Assembly (NCBI GenBank): GCA_031403315.1
Contig: JANNTD010000482.1
Location: 1-10,733, forward strand
DNA from: DASYDU01 sp031403315
Lineage (GTDB): Bacteria > Planctomycetota > Planctomycetia > Pirellulales > Lacipirellulaceae
DNA: 10,733 nucleotides
Direction: 5' to 3'
This document shows, piece after piece, positions 1 to 6,881 of the stretch (position 1 is the stretch's first letter; each line of letters begins with the position of its first letter). A program made the position numbers and the translations under genes. The notes below the pieces were generated by a model, which saw only the letters and a program-made list of their open reading frames with translations, searched no databases and had not been told where the DNA came from.

Positions 1-36
1 CTAGGCACAGCGCCACGACAGAATCGACATAAGTCA

Positions 37-112
<76 letters not shown>

Positions 113-129
113 CCAAAGTCAGTGACCCA

Positions 130-157
130 AGTCTACAAAATCTGGTTCGGCCGACAA
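130..157 (-). promoter_or_regulatory. possible sigma70-like promoter of the tRNA-Arg
   Basis: On the minus strand a TTGTCG box (152-157) and a TAGACT box (130-135) are separated by 16 bases. Each matches four of six bases of the sigma70 consensus. The -10 box ends 17 bases before the mature tRNA 5' end, which fits a short leader. The match is modest and promoter rules in this phylum are poorly known, so this is only a candidate. The rest of 113-219 shows no gene and no convincing terminator. Confidence 0.3.
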
Positions 158-219
158 GGGCTGCTGCCGCGGGGGAGACGGTTCGCCGTGGTATTTGACG
201 AACGGCTGCTGCGATTAGG

Positions 220-1830
220 TCACGCGGCGCGGCAGAGATCGGGCTGCGGCTTGGCCGCGTTGCCATGAATTTCGGCGAGCGTCGCGCGGATGGTGTCGGT
301 GAGTTCGGGCGCGAGCACTTCGATCAGGTGCCAGGCTTCGGCGGCGTGATCGCTCGAGTGGAGCGCGTTGAAGCCCTCGCTCGGCGGCAGATCGGCGATG
401 ATCGCGTCGCGGATCGATTCCTTGGCAAAGATGCGGGCGTTGGTCCGCTTCGGGAACTTGCGCTGTTGCCGACGATCGAGCGGAATCGGAGCACGGTCGT
501 AGGCGACGACTGCCGCGGCTGGCGCTCCGCCTGAAATGCCATACGGCCGGCCCGCTTCCCAGTTGCCGCCCCGCGTGCGAGCGGCGGCATATTCGATTTC
601 GTCCGGTGCGAGCATCCGCGTCGTTAGAATCTCGAAGCCGCTCTCGCGAATCATGCCGACGATTTTGTGGGTGAAGCCACGGCGGACCGTTTCCTCGCGA
701 AGCACAAACACCGTGAGCCCTTGGTCGTTGACATGCGGCGCGAGTCGCTCGGCGAGCAGGTTGAGCCACTTGTTCGACTTCCCAGCCCGCGCGAGCCGGG
801 CGAGCATCTCCGGAGACGGACCCCAACCGCTCTTCTGTAAATGAGAGTGCAGCCCTTCGAGGCTGACGTCGACGTCGATCAGCAACTGCTGGGCCATGTC
901 GCGGAGGATGCCAGCGAAATCGTGTTCCGATTTAACGCGGTCGGCGAGCTGCAGTTCACCGCGGGAGAGATTCGACTTCGGGCCTTTGTGATAGACGGCA
1001 TGGTAGGCGAGGCTGTGAAAATAATCGCGCGGACTGGGGACCAGGCAGAGGTCGTTGTGGCGGACCGTGCCGTCGAGAATCCGTTTCGCCACCTGCGGCG
1101 GATAGTAAGGTGTGCCGCAATACGCAGACCTCGCAAGGCCGCTCTCGCTGAACACGTCGCACGGATGGATGCCCGGCTGCGCATGCAGCAGGTCGAGCAC
1201 GTCGGCGAGCGAATCGTCGGCAACGAGCATGTCGACGTCCTCGGTCGGCTCGATCTCGGGCAATCGCTCGAACCATCGCAACACGGCGTACCGCACGCCG
1301 CGCTCGTCGAAACTGCGGAACATGCCGGTGAGGCCCAGCGTATGCGGAATGAAATGCAGCGAGTTGCGGCGGCAATTTTTCGGCCGGCGAATGCGGCTGG
1401 CAAACATCCGCCGCCGCTTGCCGGCCGGCGTGTGGAAAGTCACCACCCTCGGCCAGGTGAAGCGTTTGATCACCAGATGCAACAGGCAGCCCAAGAAACC
1501 GACCAGCGACGCGAGGCTCAAGGCACACGGCCAAACGACCCAATCAGCGTGCCGCACGGCGTCGTATTTCCACAGGCTGCGGGTGTGCGGGCCACGAAGG
1601 ATCAGTACGTCGGCATTGTTGTTGAGCACCAGCTTGCGGCGATTCGAGCAAGTGAACCGATCGGCCACTTGCGGGTGCTCGGCTTGAAGTCGCTCGATGC
1701 AAGCCGGGTCGCCACCGACGCCGAGATACTTAGTGTAGTCGTCTTCGCGCAGACTGAGCGCCAGGTCGGCGTCGCGCACGCCAATCTCGATGAAGATCGG
1801 ATCCTCGGGCCAAAGCGTCCACGGATGCAT
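220..1830 (-). CDS. nucleotidyltransferase-like / nucleoside-diphosphate-kinase-like fusion protein, function unknown
   Basis: This 536-residue protein has several parts. Residues 11-100 resemble a Rossmann methyltransferase, but the glycine-rich SAM loop is replaced by FIEIGVRDADL, so it is probably inactive or highly diverged. Residues about 102-122 are a likely membrane helix, followed by a very basic stretch (138-156). Residues 170-345 look like a pol-beta-type nucleotidyltransferase: YAVLRWFERLP is followed by EDVDMLV with D198 and D200, and later by LAYHAVYHKG. Residues 372-518 resemble nucleoside-diphosphate kinase: RRGF, then ESIR, then NALHSSD, in which H491 aligns with the phosphorylated histidine. 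The KPD motif is changed to REE (378-380). I chose the ATG at 1830 because GGAG stands nine bases upstream. The frame stays open to 2037, but that would overlap the gene upstream. It follows a GT61 gene by 50 bp and is probably co-transcribed with it, which suggests a role in glycan assembly. The NDK resemblance is fairly clear; the methyltransferase part is weak. Confidence 0.85.
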   Translation of the reverse strand: MHPWTLWPEDPIFIEIGVRDADLALSLREDDYTKYLGVGGDPACIERLQAEHPQVADRFTCSNRRKLVLNNNADVLILRGPHTRSLWKYDAVRHADWVVWPCALSLASLVGFLGCLLHLVIKRFTWPRVVTFHTPAGKRRRMFASRIRRPKNCRRNSLHFIPHTLGLTGMFRSFDERGVRYAVLRWFERLPEIEPTEDVDMLVADDSLADVLDLLHAQPGIHPCDVFSESGLARSAYCGTPYYPPQVAKRILDGTVRHNDLCLVPSPRDYFHSLAYHAVYHKGPKSNLSRGELQLADRVKSEHDFAGILRDMAQQLLIDVDVSLEGLHSHLQKSGWGPSPEMLARLARAGKSNKWLNLLAERLAPHVNDQGLTVFVLREETVRRGFTHKIVGMIRESGFEILTTRMLAPDEIEYAAARTRGGNWEAGRPYGISGGAPAAAVVAYDRAPIPLDRRQQRKFPKRTNARIFAKESIRDAIIADLPPSEGFNALHSSDHAAEAWHLIEVLAPELTDTIRATLAEIHGNAAKPQPDLCRAA

Positions 1831-1839
1831 GCGGCTAAT

Positions 1840-1843
1840 CTCC
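1840..1843 (-). promoter_or_regulatory. ribosome-binding site deciding the start at 1830
   Basis: GGAG on the minus strand lies nine bases before the ATG at 1828-1830. It favours this start over any of the 69 codons upstream in the same open frame, which would run back into the end of the GT61 gene. Confidence 0.6.
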
Positions 1844-1880
1844 GGATAATCGCCAGGCGATGTTTGCGTCGCTGGTATTG

Positions 1881-3095
1881 TTACGCGGCGGCACTTTGCC
1901 GGCTCGCAGCTTCCGCCTCGGCGAGCGCGGCGGCAACGTCGGCGAGCGAAACCTGCAAGACCTGCTTCCGGCCCGGACACTCCGCGAACACCAGTTGATG
2001 GTGGAGGCCGAAAAACCGTGTCCGCTTCGGGTAGCAAGCGTAGTTGAATCGTCCGGCCGGCACAATTTCGATCACCCGCGTCCCGGGCCGTGCGAACACC
2101 AAATTCGCCAGCCCGGCACCATGTGTGGCGACGACGATCTCCGCCTCATGCACCAGACGGGCCTGCTTGGCCAGCGGATAGTCTTCCATCGAGTGCGTTT
2201 CAAAGCCGTGGGCATGAAGCAATTGTTCGAGCGGCCGTTCGTTGGCGAGCGTGCGCGTGCCTGTCTTGCGGCGGCTGATGAAGATCCGCCTTGGCGCGGC
2301 GACGGCTCCATCGGCTCCCAGCCCCGCGAGCATCAACCGGCCGAACTCGCGCAAACAGTCGGGCGACGGAAACGACGGCACCACCAGTTCGTCGGCCTCC
2401 AATAACAGCTTGCAATGCGGCTGAATCAGCTGCTGCCGCTTGATGCCGAATGCGGCCAGCGCTTGCTGCTGAATGGGCGAAAGGCAGTCGACGAGATAGT
2501 AGTCGGCCGCGATGCCGGCCCGCCGCATCGGCACCAGTCGCGGCAGGATCTCGATGAGCCAATGAAAATAATTGTGGCTGTAGCGGGCGTTGAGCACGGC
2601 CACGCGCCCTTCGATTCGCTGCTTCGGCGGCAACCAAAGGCGCGAGGTGACATCGCTACCCCAGCGCTTTCGCCAGTATCGTAGACTGAATCGGCTCACC
2701 GGAATCTTCGCAGTCTGCACGTCGCCGTCGAGATAGAAGCCAGTCTCGCGGACGGCCTTCCCCCGGGCGGTGATCGCGCAGCATTGGCGGCTGAACGACA
2801 TGCCGTCGCGCAGCCACGCGACGTAAGCCGGAGGGAATGCTTGCGCCGGCAACGATCGCACTTCGTGCCGACCCGCGGCGTGGCAAACGAAAGCGAACTC
2901 GCCCACTGTCTCTGCTTCGCCCACAGTCTGATAGCGGATGTTCGTCGGGTCTTCCCGCGCCAATTGTGCAATCGGCACCTGTGCGCGCGGCGCCGCCGTC
3001 GGCCGCCAACCGGGCGATTTCATGCCCATCGGCAACAAATACTTCCCCACGCGCAGCCAACCGCGGGGTGGGCGATAAGTGGCGGTCGATGCCAT
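1881..3095 (-). CDS. glycosyltransferase family 61 protein (DUF563-like)
   Basis: This 404-residue protein is a probable GT61-type sugar transferase acting on an envelope polysaccharide or glycolipid. The diagnostic features are HNYFHWLIEILPRL (174-187), the IFISRRKTGTR segment (271-281) followed by NE, and the THGAGLANLVFARPGTRVIEI block (324-344), in which H325 and the following glycines are the family hallmark. The C-terminal segment 345-372 (NYACYPKRTRFFGLHHQLVF) also fits. The N-terminal 160 residues are not recognisable. No signal peptide or membrane helix is obvious, so it is probably cytoplasmic or peripheral. The start is the first ATG in frame, and the ribosome-binding site is only a weak AGAGAG about 11 bases upstream; MGMKSP at residue 23 is a possible alternative. 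It is the first gene of the leftward pair and is divergent from the kinase-GT2 gene, with which it probably shares control. Donor and acceptor are unknown. Confidence 0.9.
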   Translation of the reverse strand: MASTATYRPPRGWLRVGKYLLPMGMKSPGWRPTAAPRAQVPIAQLAREDPTNIRYQTVGEAETVGEFAFVCHAAGRHEVRSLPAQAFPPAYVAWLRDGMSFSRQCCAITARGKAVRETGFYLDGDVQTAKIPVSRFSLRYWRKRWGSDVTSRLWLPPKQRIEGRVAVLNARYSHNYFHWLIEILPRLVPMRRAGIAADYYLVDCLSPIQQQALAAFGIKRQQLIQPHCKLLLEADELVVPSFPSPDCLREFGRLMLAGLGADGAVAAPRRIFISRRKTGTRTLANERPLEQLLHAHGFETHSMEDYPLAKQARLVHEAEIVVATHGAGLANLVFARPGTRVIEIVPAGRFNYACYPKRTRFFGLHHQLVFAECPGRKQVLQVSLADVAAALAEAEAASRQSAAA

Positions 3096-3188
3096 GCTAG
3101 CCGTCGCTCTCTTCGGAAATACCAGGGCTTTTGTGGTGTTTGGTGAGTGTCGCCTGGAAGGAATCCTTCACAATCGGGCGCGCAATAA

Positions 3189-3207
3189 CCGATACATTCG
3201 ATATCGG
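3189..3207. promoter_or_regulatory. inverted repeat in the divergent intergenic region, possible operator
   Basis: CCGATA (3189-3194) and TATCGG (3202-3207) form a perfect six-base inverted repeat around a seven-base centre. It sits in the 182-bp gap (3096-3277) between the divergently transcribed GT61 and kinase-GT2 genes. This is the spacing and placing of a dimeric regulator site, but a six-base arm can arise by chance. The stretch is visibly more AT-rich than the genes around it, as expected for a promoter region. No clear -35/-10 pair can be named on either strand. Confidence 0.3.
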
Positions 3208-3265
3208 CGACCTAATCGTTACGCTTTAACTCCGCCGACCGGGTAATGGGGCTGGATTACGAGTT

Positions 3266-3270
3266 GGGAG
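3266..3270 (+). promoter_or_regulatory. ribosome-binding site supporting a TTG start
   Basis: GGGAG ends seven bases before the TTG at 3278. That is ideal spacing and supports the rare TTG start over the first in-frame ATG at codon 26, which would remove the first 25 residues. Confidence 0.65.
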
Positions 3271-3277
3271 CATTTCC

Positions 3278-4993
3278 TTGCCGAATGTTGAGTTTCCACA
3301 CATTCACCGCGCCGCGACCGAATTCGTCGGCCGGCAAGCGTTTGACCGCTCGATGCAGTGGGACGCCGACCTGCCGTCCGACCTCGTCGAACGGATCTGG
3401 ACTGCTCCGCATGCGCTGCTGGCAGAAGGAGAGAAGCTGCAGGACAAGCTCCGCTGCACCGTCGCGCGCATCGAGCACCCGACCGGCATCTTCACCTGGA
3501 AGCACCACAACTGGGGCACGCTGCGCCGGACGGTGAAGAAGTCGCTCGCCGAATCGCCCGCCCACAAGTCGTGGCAGGATAGCGGATATCTGCGTGCTGC
3601 CGGCATCCCCACGCCGCGAATTCGAGCCGTTCTGGAGAAGCGCGTTGGCCCGTTCCAGCACTGTTCTTATTTGCTTACGGATTACATCGTCGGAACATCG
3701 CTCTATCGGCTGATGCGGTTCGAGCGCCCGTCGGCCGACTTCGTCGCACACCTGGCCCGACAGGTCGCCACCATCTGGCAGGAACTCGACGACCTCGGCG
3801 TCTGGCACAACGACTTCAAGTCGGAAAATTTCCTCGTCGATCGCGAGGGCAAAGTCTGGCTGATTGATTTTGAACGGATGCGCCGCTTCCGCGAGTGTGA
3901 CCGCGACCGCATGCGCGAGCGGCAGATGAAGGACGCTGCTGACCTATTGCACCCGCGCAATTGGCGGAGCGACCCGGCTGCGGCGGAAGTCTTCCGCCAG
4001 GCAATTCTCGCTACGCCGGCCGCTCAACAAACTCTCACCGGATCGATCGCGGCAAAGCATCCGCTCAACAAGCCGATTGCTGCGACGAATCGGCCCGGCC
4101 AACTGGTGACGGTGCTGATTCCGTGCCACAATGCGGCCGACTCGATCGTCGGCTGTCTCGAATCGGTCCGCGACATGGCCGACGAGATCCTGTTCGCCGA
4201 TTTCGGCTCGACCGACGACACGCTCGAGCGGGTACGAAAATTCGGCGGCTGCCGCATCATCGAGCGCAGTCCCGTGACCGCCTCGAACAGGCACCCGCAC
4301 GACGTCGTCCGCTTCGTGACGTGGGCTGCCAGCCAGGCGACGCACGACTGGATATTGCGGCTGCGACCCGACGAGCAACTCAACGGCGAGCTCAGCCGAC
4401 AAGTGCAGGATCTGCTGGCAACCGAGCCTACGGAAGACGGGTTCCAAATCGCGCGTACGGTGTATTTACACGGAAAGCAGCTTCGTTTTGGCGACTTCCG
4501 CAGCGAGCCGACGATTCACTTGTTCCGCAAGCAGCAGGCTCGATTCGAGCTTTGCGACGGCCGCGTGGAAGTTTGCATTCCGTCGGGCAAGGTCGGCAGC
4601 ATGAAATCGCGACTGATCTACGAAGCGTGCCCCAGCATCGAACGCTGCATCCGCGACATGCTGCGATTTGCTACGCGGGCCGCCGAGGATGACCGGCAGA
4701 ACGGCCGACACGCTTCGCACCGCACGTTGGTGTGGCGCGTGCCGCTCAGCTTTCTGCGCTCGTATGTCCTGCGTTGGGGTTGGCTCGACGGTAGTGCCGG
4801 ACTGCACGCCAGTTTTATGTCGGCGCTCGCGGTGTATTTGCGCGAGGCAATTCACTGTGAGATCGAATGGCCCGCCTTCGAGCAGCGCTCGCTCGTACAC
4901 GACAGTTGGAAACAACTCAAGGTCTTCACGCCGGATGAGAAATTGCTATCGCCGGACTCCTCGGGATTGTCATCAATCCGTTCCGCCGCCTAA
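3278..4993 (+). CDS. fusion of a Kdo/WaaP-type lipopolysaccharide kinase and a WaaE-like GT2 glycosyltransferase
   Basis: This 571-residue protein has two enzyme domains. Residues 65-225 are an LPS-core kinase of the Kdo/WaaP protein-kinase-like family. K75 in FTWKHHNWGTL is the candidate ATP-binding lysine, HNDFKSEN (177-184) carries the catalytic D179 and N184, and LIDFER (195-200) carries the metal-binding D197. Residues 275-525 form a GT2 domain: VTVLIPCHNAADSI (277-290), DEILFADFGSTDDT (302-315), DWILRLRPDE (357-366) and a WaaE-like tail with LRWGWLDGSAGLH (498-510). Members of the WaaE group usually show LDADE at 362-366. Here it is LRPDE, so the first acid of the DxD motif is an arginine. 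Such proteins add a sugar to, and phosphorylate, the inner part of a lipopolysaccharide at the cytoplasmic side of the membrane. Joining both activities in one chain suggests successive steps on one acceptor, which is inference. The TTG start is set by GGGAG seven bases upstream. The GT4 gene follows after 19 bp. Confidence 0.88.
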   Translation: MPNVEFPHIHRAATEFVGRQAFDRSMQWDADLPSDLVERIWTAPHALLAEGEKLQDKLRCTVARIEHPTGIFTWKHHNWGTLRRTVKKSLAESPAHKSWQDSGYLRAAGIPTPRIRAVLEKRVGPFQHCSYLLTDYIVGTSLYRLMRFERPSADFVAHLARQVATIWQELDDLGVWHNDFKSENFLVDREGKVWLIDFERMRRFRECDRDRMRERQMKDAADLLHPRNWRSDPAAAEVFRQAILATPAAQQTLTGSIAAKHPLNKPIAATNRPGQLVTVLIPCHNAADSIVGCLESVRDMADEILFADFGSTDDTLERVRKFGGCRIIERSPVTASNRHPHDVVRFVTWAASQATHDWILRLRPDEQLNGELSRQVQDLLATEPTEDGFQIARTVYLHGKQLRFGDFRSEPTIHLFRKQQARFELCDGRVEVCIPSGKVGSMKSRLIYEACPSIERCIRDMLRFATRAAEDDRQNGRHASHRTLVWRVPLSFLRSYVLRWGWLDGSAGLHASFMSALAVYLREAIHCEIEWPAFEQRSLVHDSWKQLKVFTPDEKLLSPDSSGLSSIRSAA

Positions 4994-5012
4994 CTAACTC
5001 GATCGACAAGCC

Positions 5013-6164
5013 ATGATGCAGTCGCCTCCGATGGAACAATTGCCGCCGGTGCGAACGATCCGCCGCGTGATGCAGGTCATTACCCCTTCGCACATGTCGG
5101 GCGCGGAGATGCAACTTGTGCGGCTTACGCGGCAGATGCAAGCCCGCGGGCACCAGCTCTCGACCGTGATCAAGCGCGGCAGCCCAGCAACGGCCGAGAT
5201 GCGGCGGCTGGGCCTGGACGCCAAATCGCTCGCCATCGGCGGCAAGCTCAACGCGCTGGCAATTCACCGCCTCGCCCAACACGCGCGCCAGACTCGCGCC
5301 GAAGTCATTCAATCGACCCTCTCGACCGCCAGTTGGTGGTGCGGCTGGCTCGAACGGCTGAGCGGCATGCCGACCATCGGCCATGTGCAGGGTTTCACCT
5401 CGGCCCGCTGGCATCGGCAACAGTCGCATTTGCTCGCCGTGTCGAAAGCCGTGAAGGATGATCTCGTCGCCCAAGGCATCACGGCCGAACGAATCACCGT
5501 TCTCTACAACGCGCTAGGCCCCTCGGAATTCGTCGCCCAGCGCGACCCGCGCGAGGTCCGCGACGAATTTGGCGCGCGCGACGACACGCCGGTGGTCGGC
5601 ACGATCGCGCACCTCTCCGAAAAGAAGGGCCACCGCGACCTGTTCGCGGCAATCCCCGACGTCTGCCGCGAATTTCCGCAAACGCAATTCTGGATCGTCG
5701 GCCAAGGCCAGCTCCGCGACGAACTCGAAGCCACCGCCCGCCGCGACGGCACGATCAACAACGTGCGGTTCCTCGGTTTCCGCCGCGACATGGCCGACGT
5801 CATGAATGCGATCGACGTGATGGCCCTGCCGTCGCACCGCGAACCGTGCGCGCTGGTCTACATTGAAGCCTCGCTAATGAAGAAGCCGATCGTCGCCTGC
5901 CGTGCCGGAGGTGCGGCGGAATCGGTCGCCGACGGCGAAACCGGTCTGCTGGTGCCGGTCCGCGACAGCGCGGCCATCGCGGCCGCCCTTTGCGAACTGC
6001 TCGACAACCGCGGACGCGCCCGGGCGATGGGCCGCGCCGGCTACGACCGCGCCCGCGACCTGTTCGGCTGGCCGCGATTCATTCGCACGCTCGAGAACGT
6101 CTACGACCGCGTGCTCGATGAGCGCAGCGGCACCTCAATCGTTCCCCAGCGCCGCGCCGCTTAG
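5013..6164 (+). CDS. glycosyltransferase family 4 protein
   Basis: This 383-residue protein is a retaining GT-B glycosyltransferase. The N-terminal half binds the acceptor: ITPSHMSGAEMQLVRLTRQM (23-42) contains the typical GGAE-like turn, written SGAE here. The C-terminal half is the nucleotide-sugar domain: VVGTIAHLSEKKGHRDLFAAI (194-214), WIVGQGQLRDELE (227-239), VRFLGFRRDM (251-260), and the family signature E277-x7-E285 in REPCALVYIEA. This is followed by PIVACRAGGAAESVADGETGLL. Length is normal for the family and no membrane segment is seen. The ATG at 5013 lacks a strong ribosome-binding site; ATGs at 5016, 5031 and 5070 are in frame. It starts 19 bp after the kinase-GT2 gene, so the two are probably one operon and act on the same glycan. 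The sugar specificity is not readable. Its 3' end converges on kdpE with 12 bp between the stops. Confidence 0.93.
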   Translation: MMQSPPMEQLPPVRTIRRVMQVITPSHMSGAEMQLVRLTRQMQARGHQLSTVIKRGSPATAEMRRLGLDAKSLAIGGKLNALAIHRLAQHARQTRAEVIQSTLSTASWWCGWLERLSGMPTIGHVQGFTSARWHRQQSHLLAVSKAVKDDLVAQGITAERITVLYNALGPSEFVAQRDPREVRDEFGARDDTPVVGTIAHLSEKKGHRDLFAAIPDVCREFPQTQFWIVGQGQLRDELEATARRDGTINNVRFLGFRRDMADVMNAIDVMALPSHREPCALVYIEASLMKKPIVACRAGGAAESVADGETGLLVPVRDSAAIAAALCELLDNRGRARAMGRAGYDRARDLFGWPRFIRTLENVYDRVLDERSGTSIVPQRRAA

Positions 6165-6176
6165 CGCGATGCGCAC

Positions 6177-6878
6177 TCACTCGCTCGCCAGCCGATAGCC
6201 GACTCCTTGCTCCGTGAGCAGATAGCGTGGCTGGGCGGGGTCGACTTCCAGCTTGCGACGCAAGTTGGCCATGAAGACGCGGAGGTAGTGAGTCTCCTCA
6301 ACCTGCTGCGGGCCCCAGACTTCTTTCAATAGGTGCCGATGCGTGAGCACCTTGCCGGCCGAGTGGACGAGTGTCGTCATCAGCTTGAACTCGATCGGCG
6401 TGAGATGCACTTCACCGCCCTTGGTGAAAACGCGGCGGGCCGCCAGGTCGATCTTCAGGTCGCCGATCTCGTAGGTCGTCGCGCCCGGTTCGCTGCCGCC
6501 GATGCGGGCCGCGTGTCGCAGCGCCGCGCGGATCCGTGCCAGCAGCTCGCCGGTGCTGAACGGCTTGGTGAGATAGTCGTCGGCTCCATGGTCGAGGGCG
6601 GCGATCTTTTGCTGCTCCTGGTCGCGGGCCGAGAGAATGATGATCGGCGCGGCGAGCCACTCACGCAATTGCTTGAGCACCTCTTGCCCATCCATGTCGG
6701 GCAGTCCCAGATCGAGAATTACGAGATCCGGCGGTGTCTGCGCAGCCCGCTGGAGCGCCTCGTGGCCGGTGGCGGCTTCGTCGAGCCGATAGCCGGCGCT
6801 CGCCAGCGATGCCCCCAAGAACTTCCGAATCGGAAGCTCGTCTTCGACCAACAGCACGAGTGGCGACTGTGCGGACAT
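6177..6878 (-). CDS. kdpE: KdpE, OmpR-family response regulator of the kdp potassium operon
   Basis: This 233-residue cytoplasmic response regulator is phosphorylated by KdpD and activates the kdp promoter under potassium limitation. The receiver domain (residues 7-120) has the acidic pair E12/D13, the phosphoacceptor D56 in LVILDLGLPDMDG, and K105 in DDYLTKPF. The winged-helix domain (135-231) has LTPIEFKLMTTLV, GKVLTHRHLLKEVWG and HYLRVFMANLRRKLE, and ends with TEQGVGYRL. The VHLTPIEF and VWGPQQVE blocks are close to the KdpE subgroup rather than PhoB or OmpR in general. It starts three bases after the kdpD stop, with no clear ribosome-binding site of its own, so it is probably translationally coupled to kdpD. 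All catalytic residues are present. Confidence 0.96.
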   Translation of the reverse strand: MSAQSPLVLLVEDELPIRKFLGASLASAGYRLDEAATGHEALQRAAQTPPDLVILDLGLPDMDGQEVLKQLREWLAAPIIILSARDQEQQKIAALDHGADDYLTKPFSTGELLARIRAALRHAARIGGSEPGATTYEIGDLKIDLAARRVFTKGGEVHLTPIEFKLMTTLVHSAGKVLTHRHLLKEVWGPQQVEETHYLRVFMANLRRKLEVDPAQPRYLLTEQGVGYRLASE

Positions 6879-6881
6879 GAG

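Noticed and set aside
178..189. Small ACGG-TTCG-CCGT hairpin downstream of the 536-residue gene
   Set aside because: The stem has only four pairs and there is no T-run on the minus strand after it, so it is not a convincing terminator.
841..1998. Plus-strand open frame of about 385 codons opposite the NTase/NDK-like gene
   Set aside because: The minus strand encodes recognisable motifs (EDVD, NALHSSD), while the plus-strand frame has no domain and no good ribosome-binding site.
1831..2037. Upstream extension of the 536-residue gene's open frame (69 more codons, to 2037)
   Set aside because: It would overlap the end of the GT61 coding region by more than 150 bp, and its proline- and arginine-rich translation matches nothing. 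The ATG at 1830 has a GGAG at good spacing.
6165..6176. Terminator between the converging GT4 and kdpE genes
   Set aside because: The gap is only 12 bp and shows no stem with a T-run. Any termination signal would have to lie inside the genes, and none was convincing.
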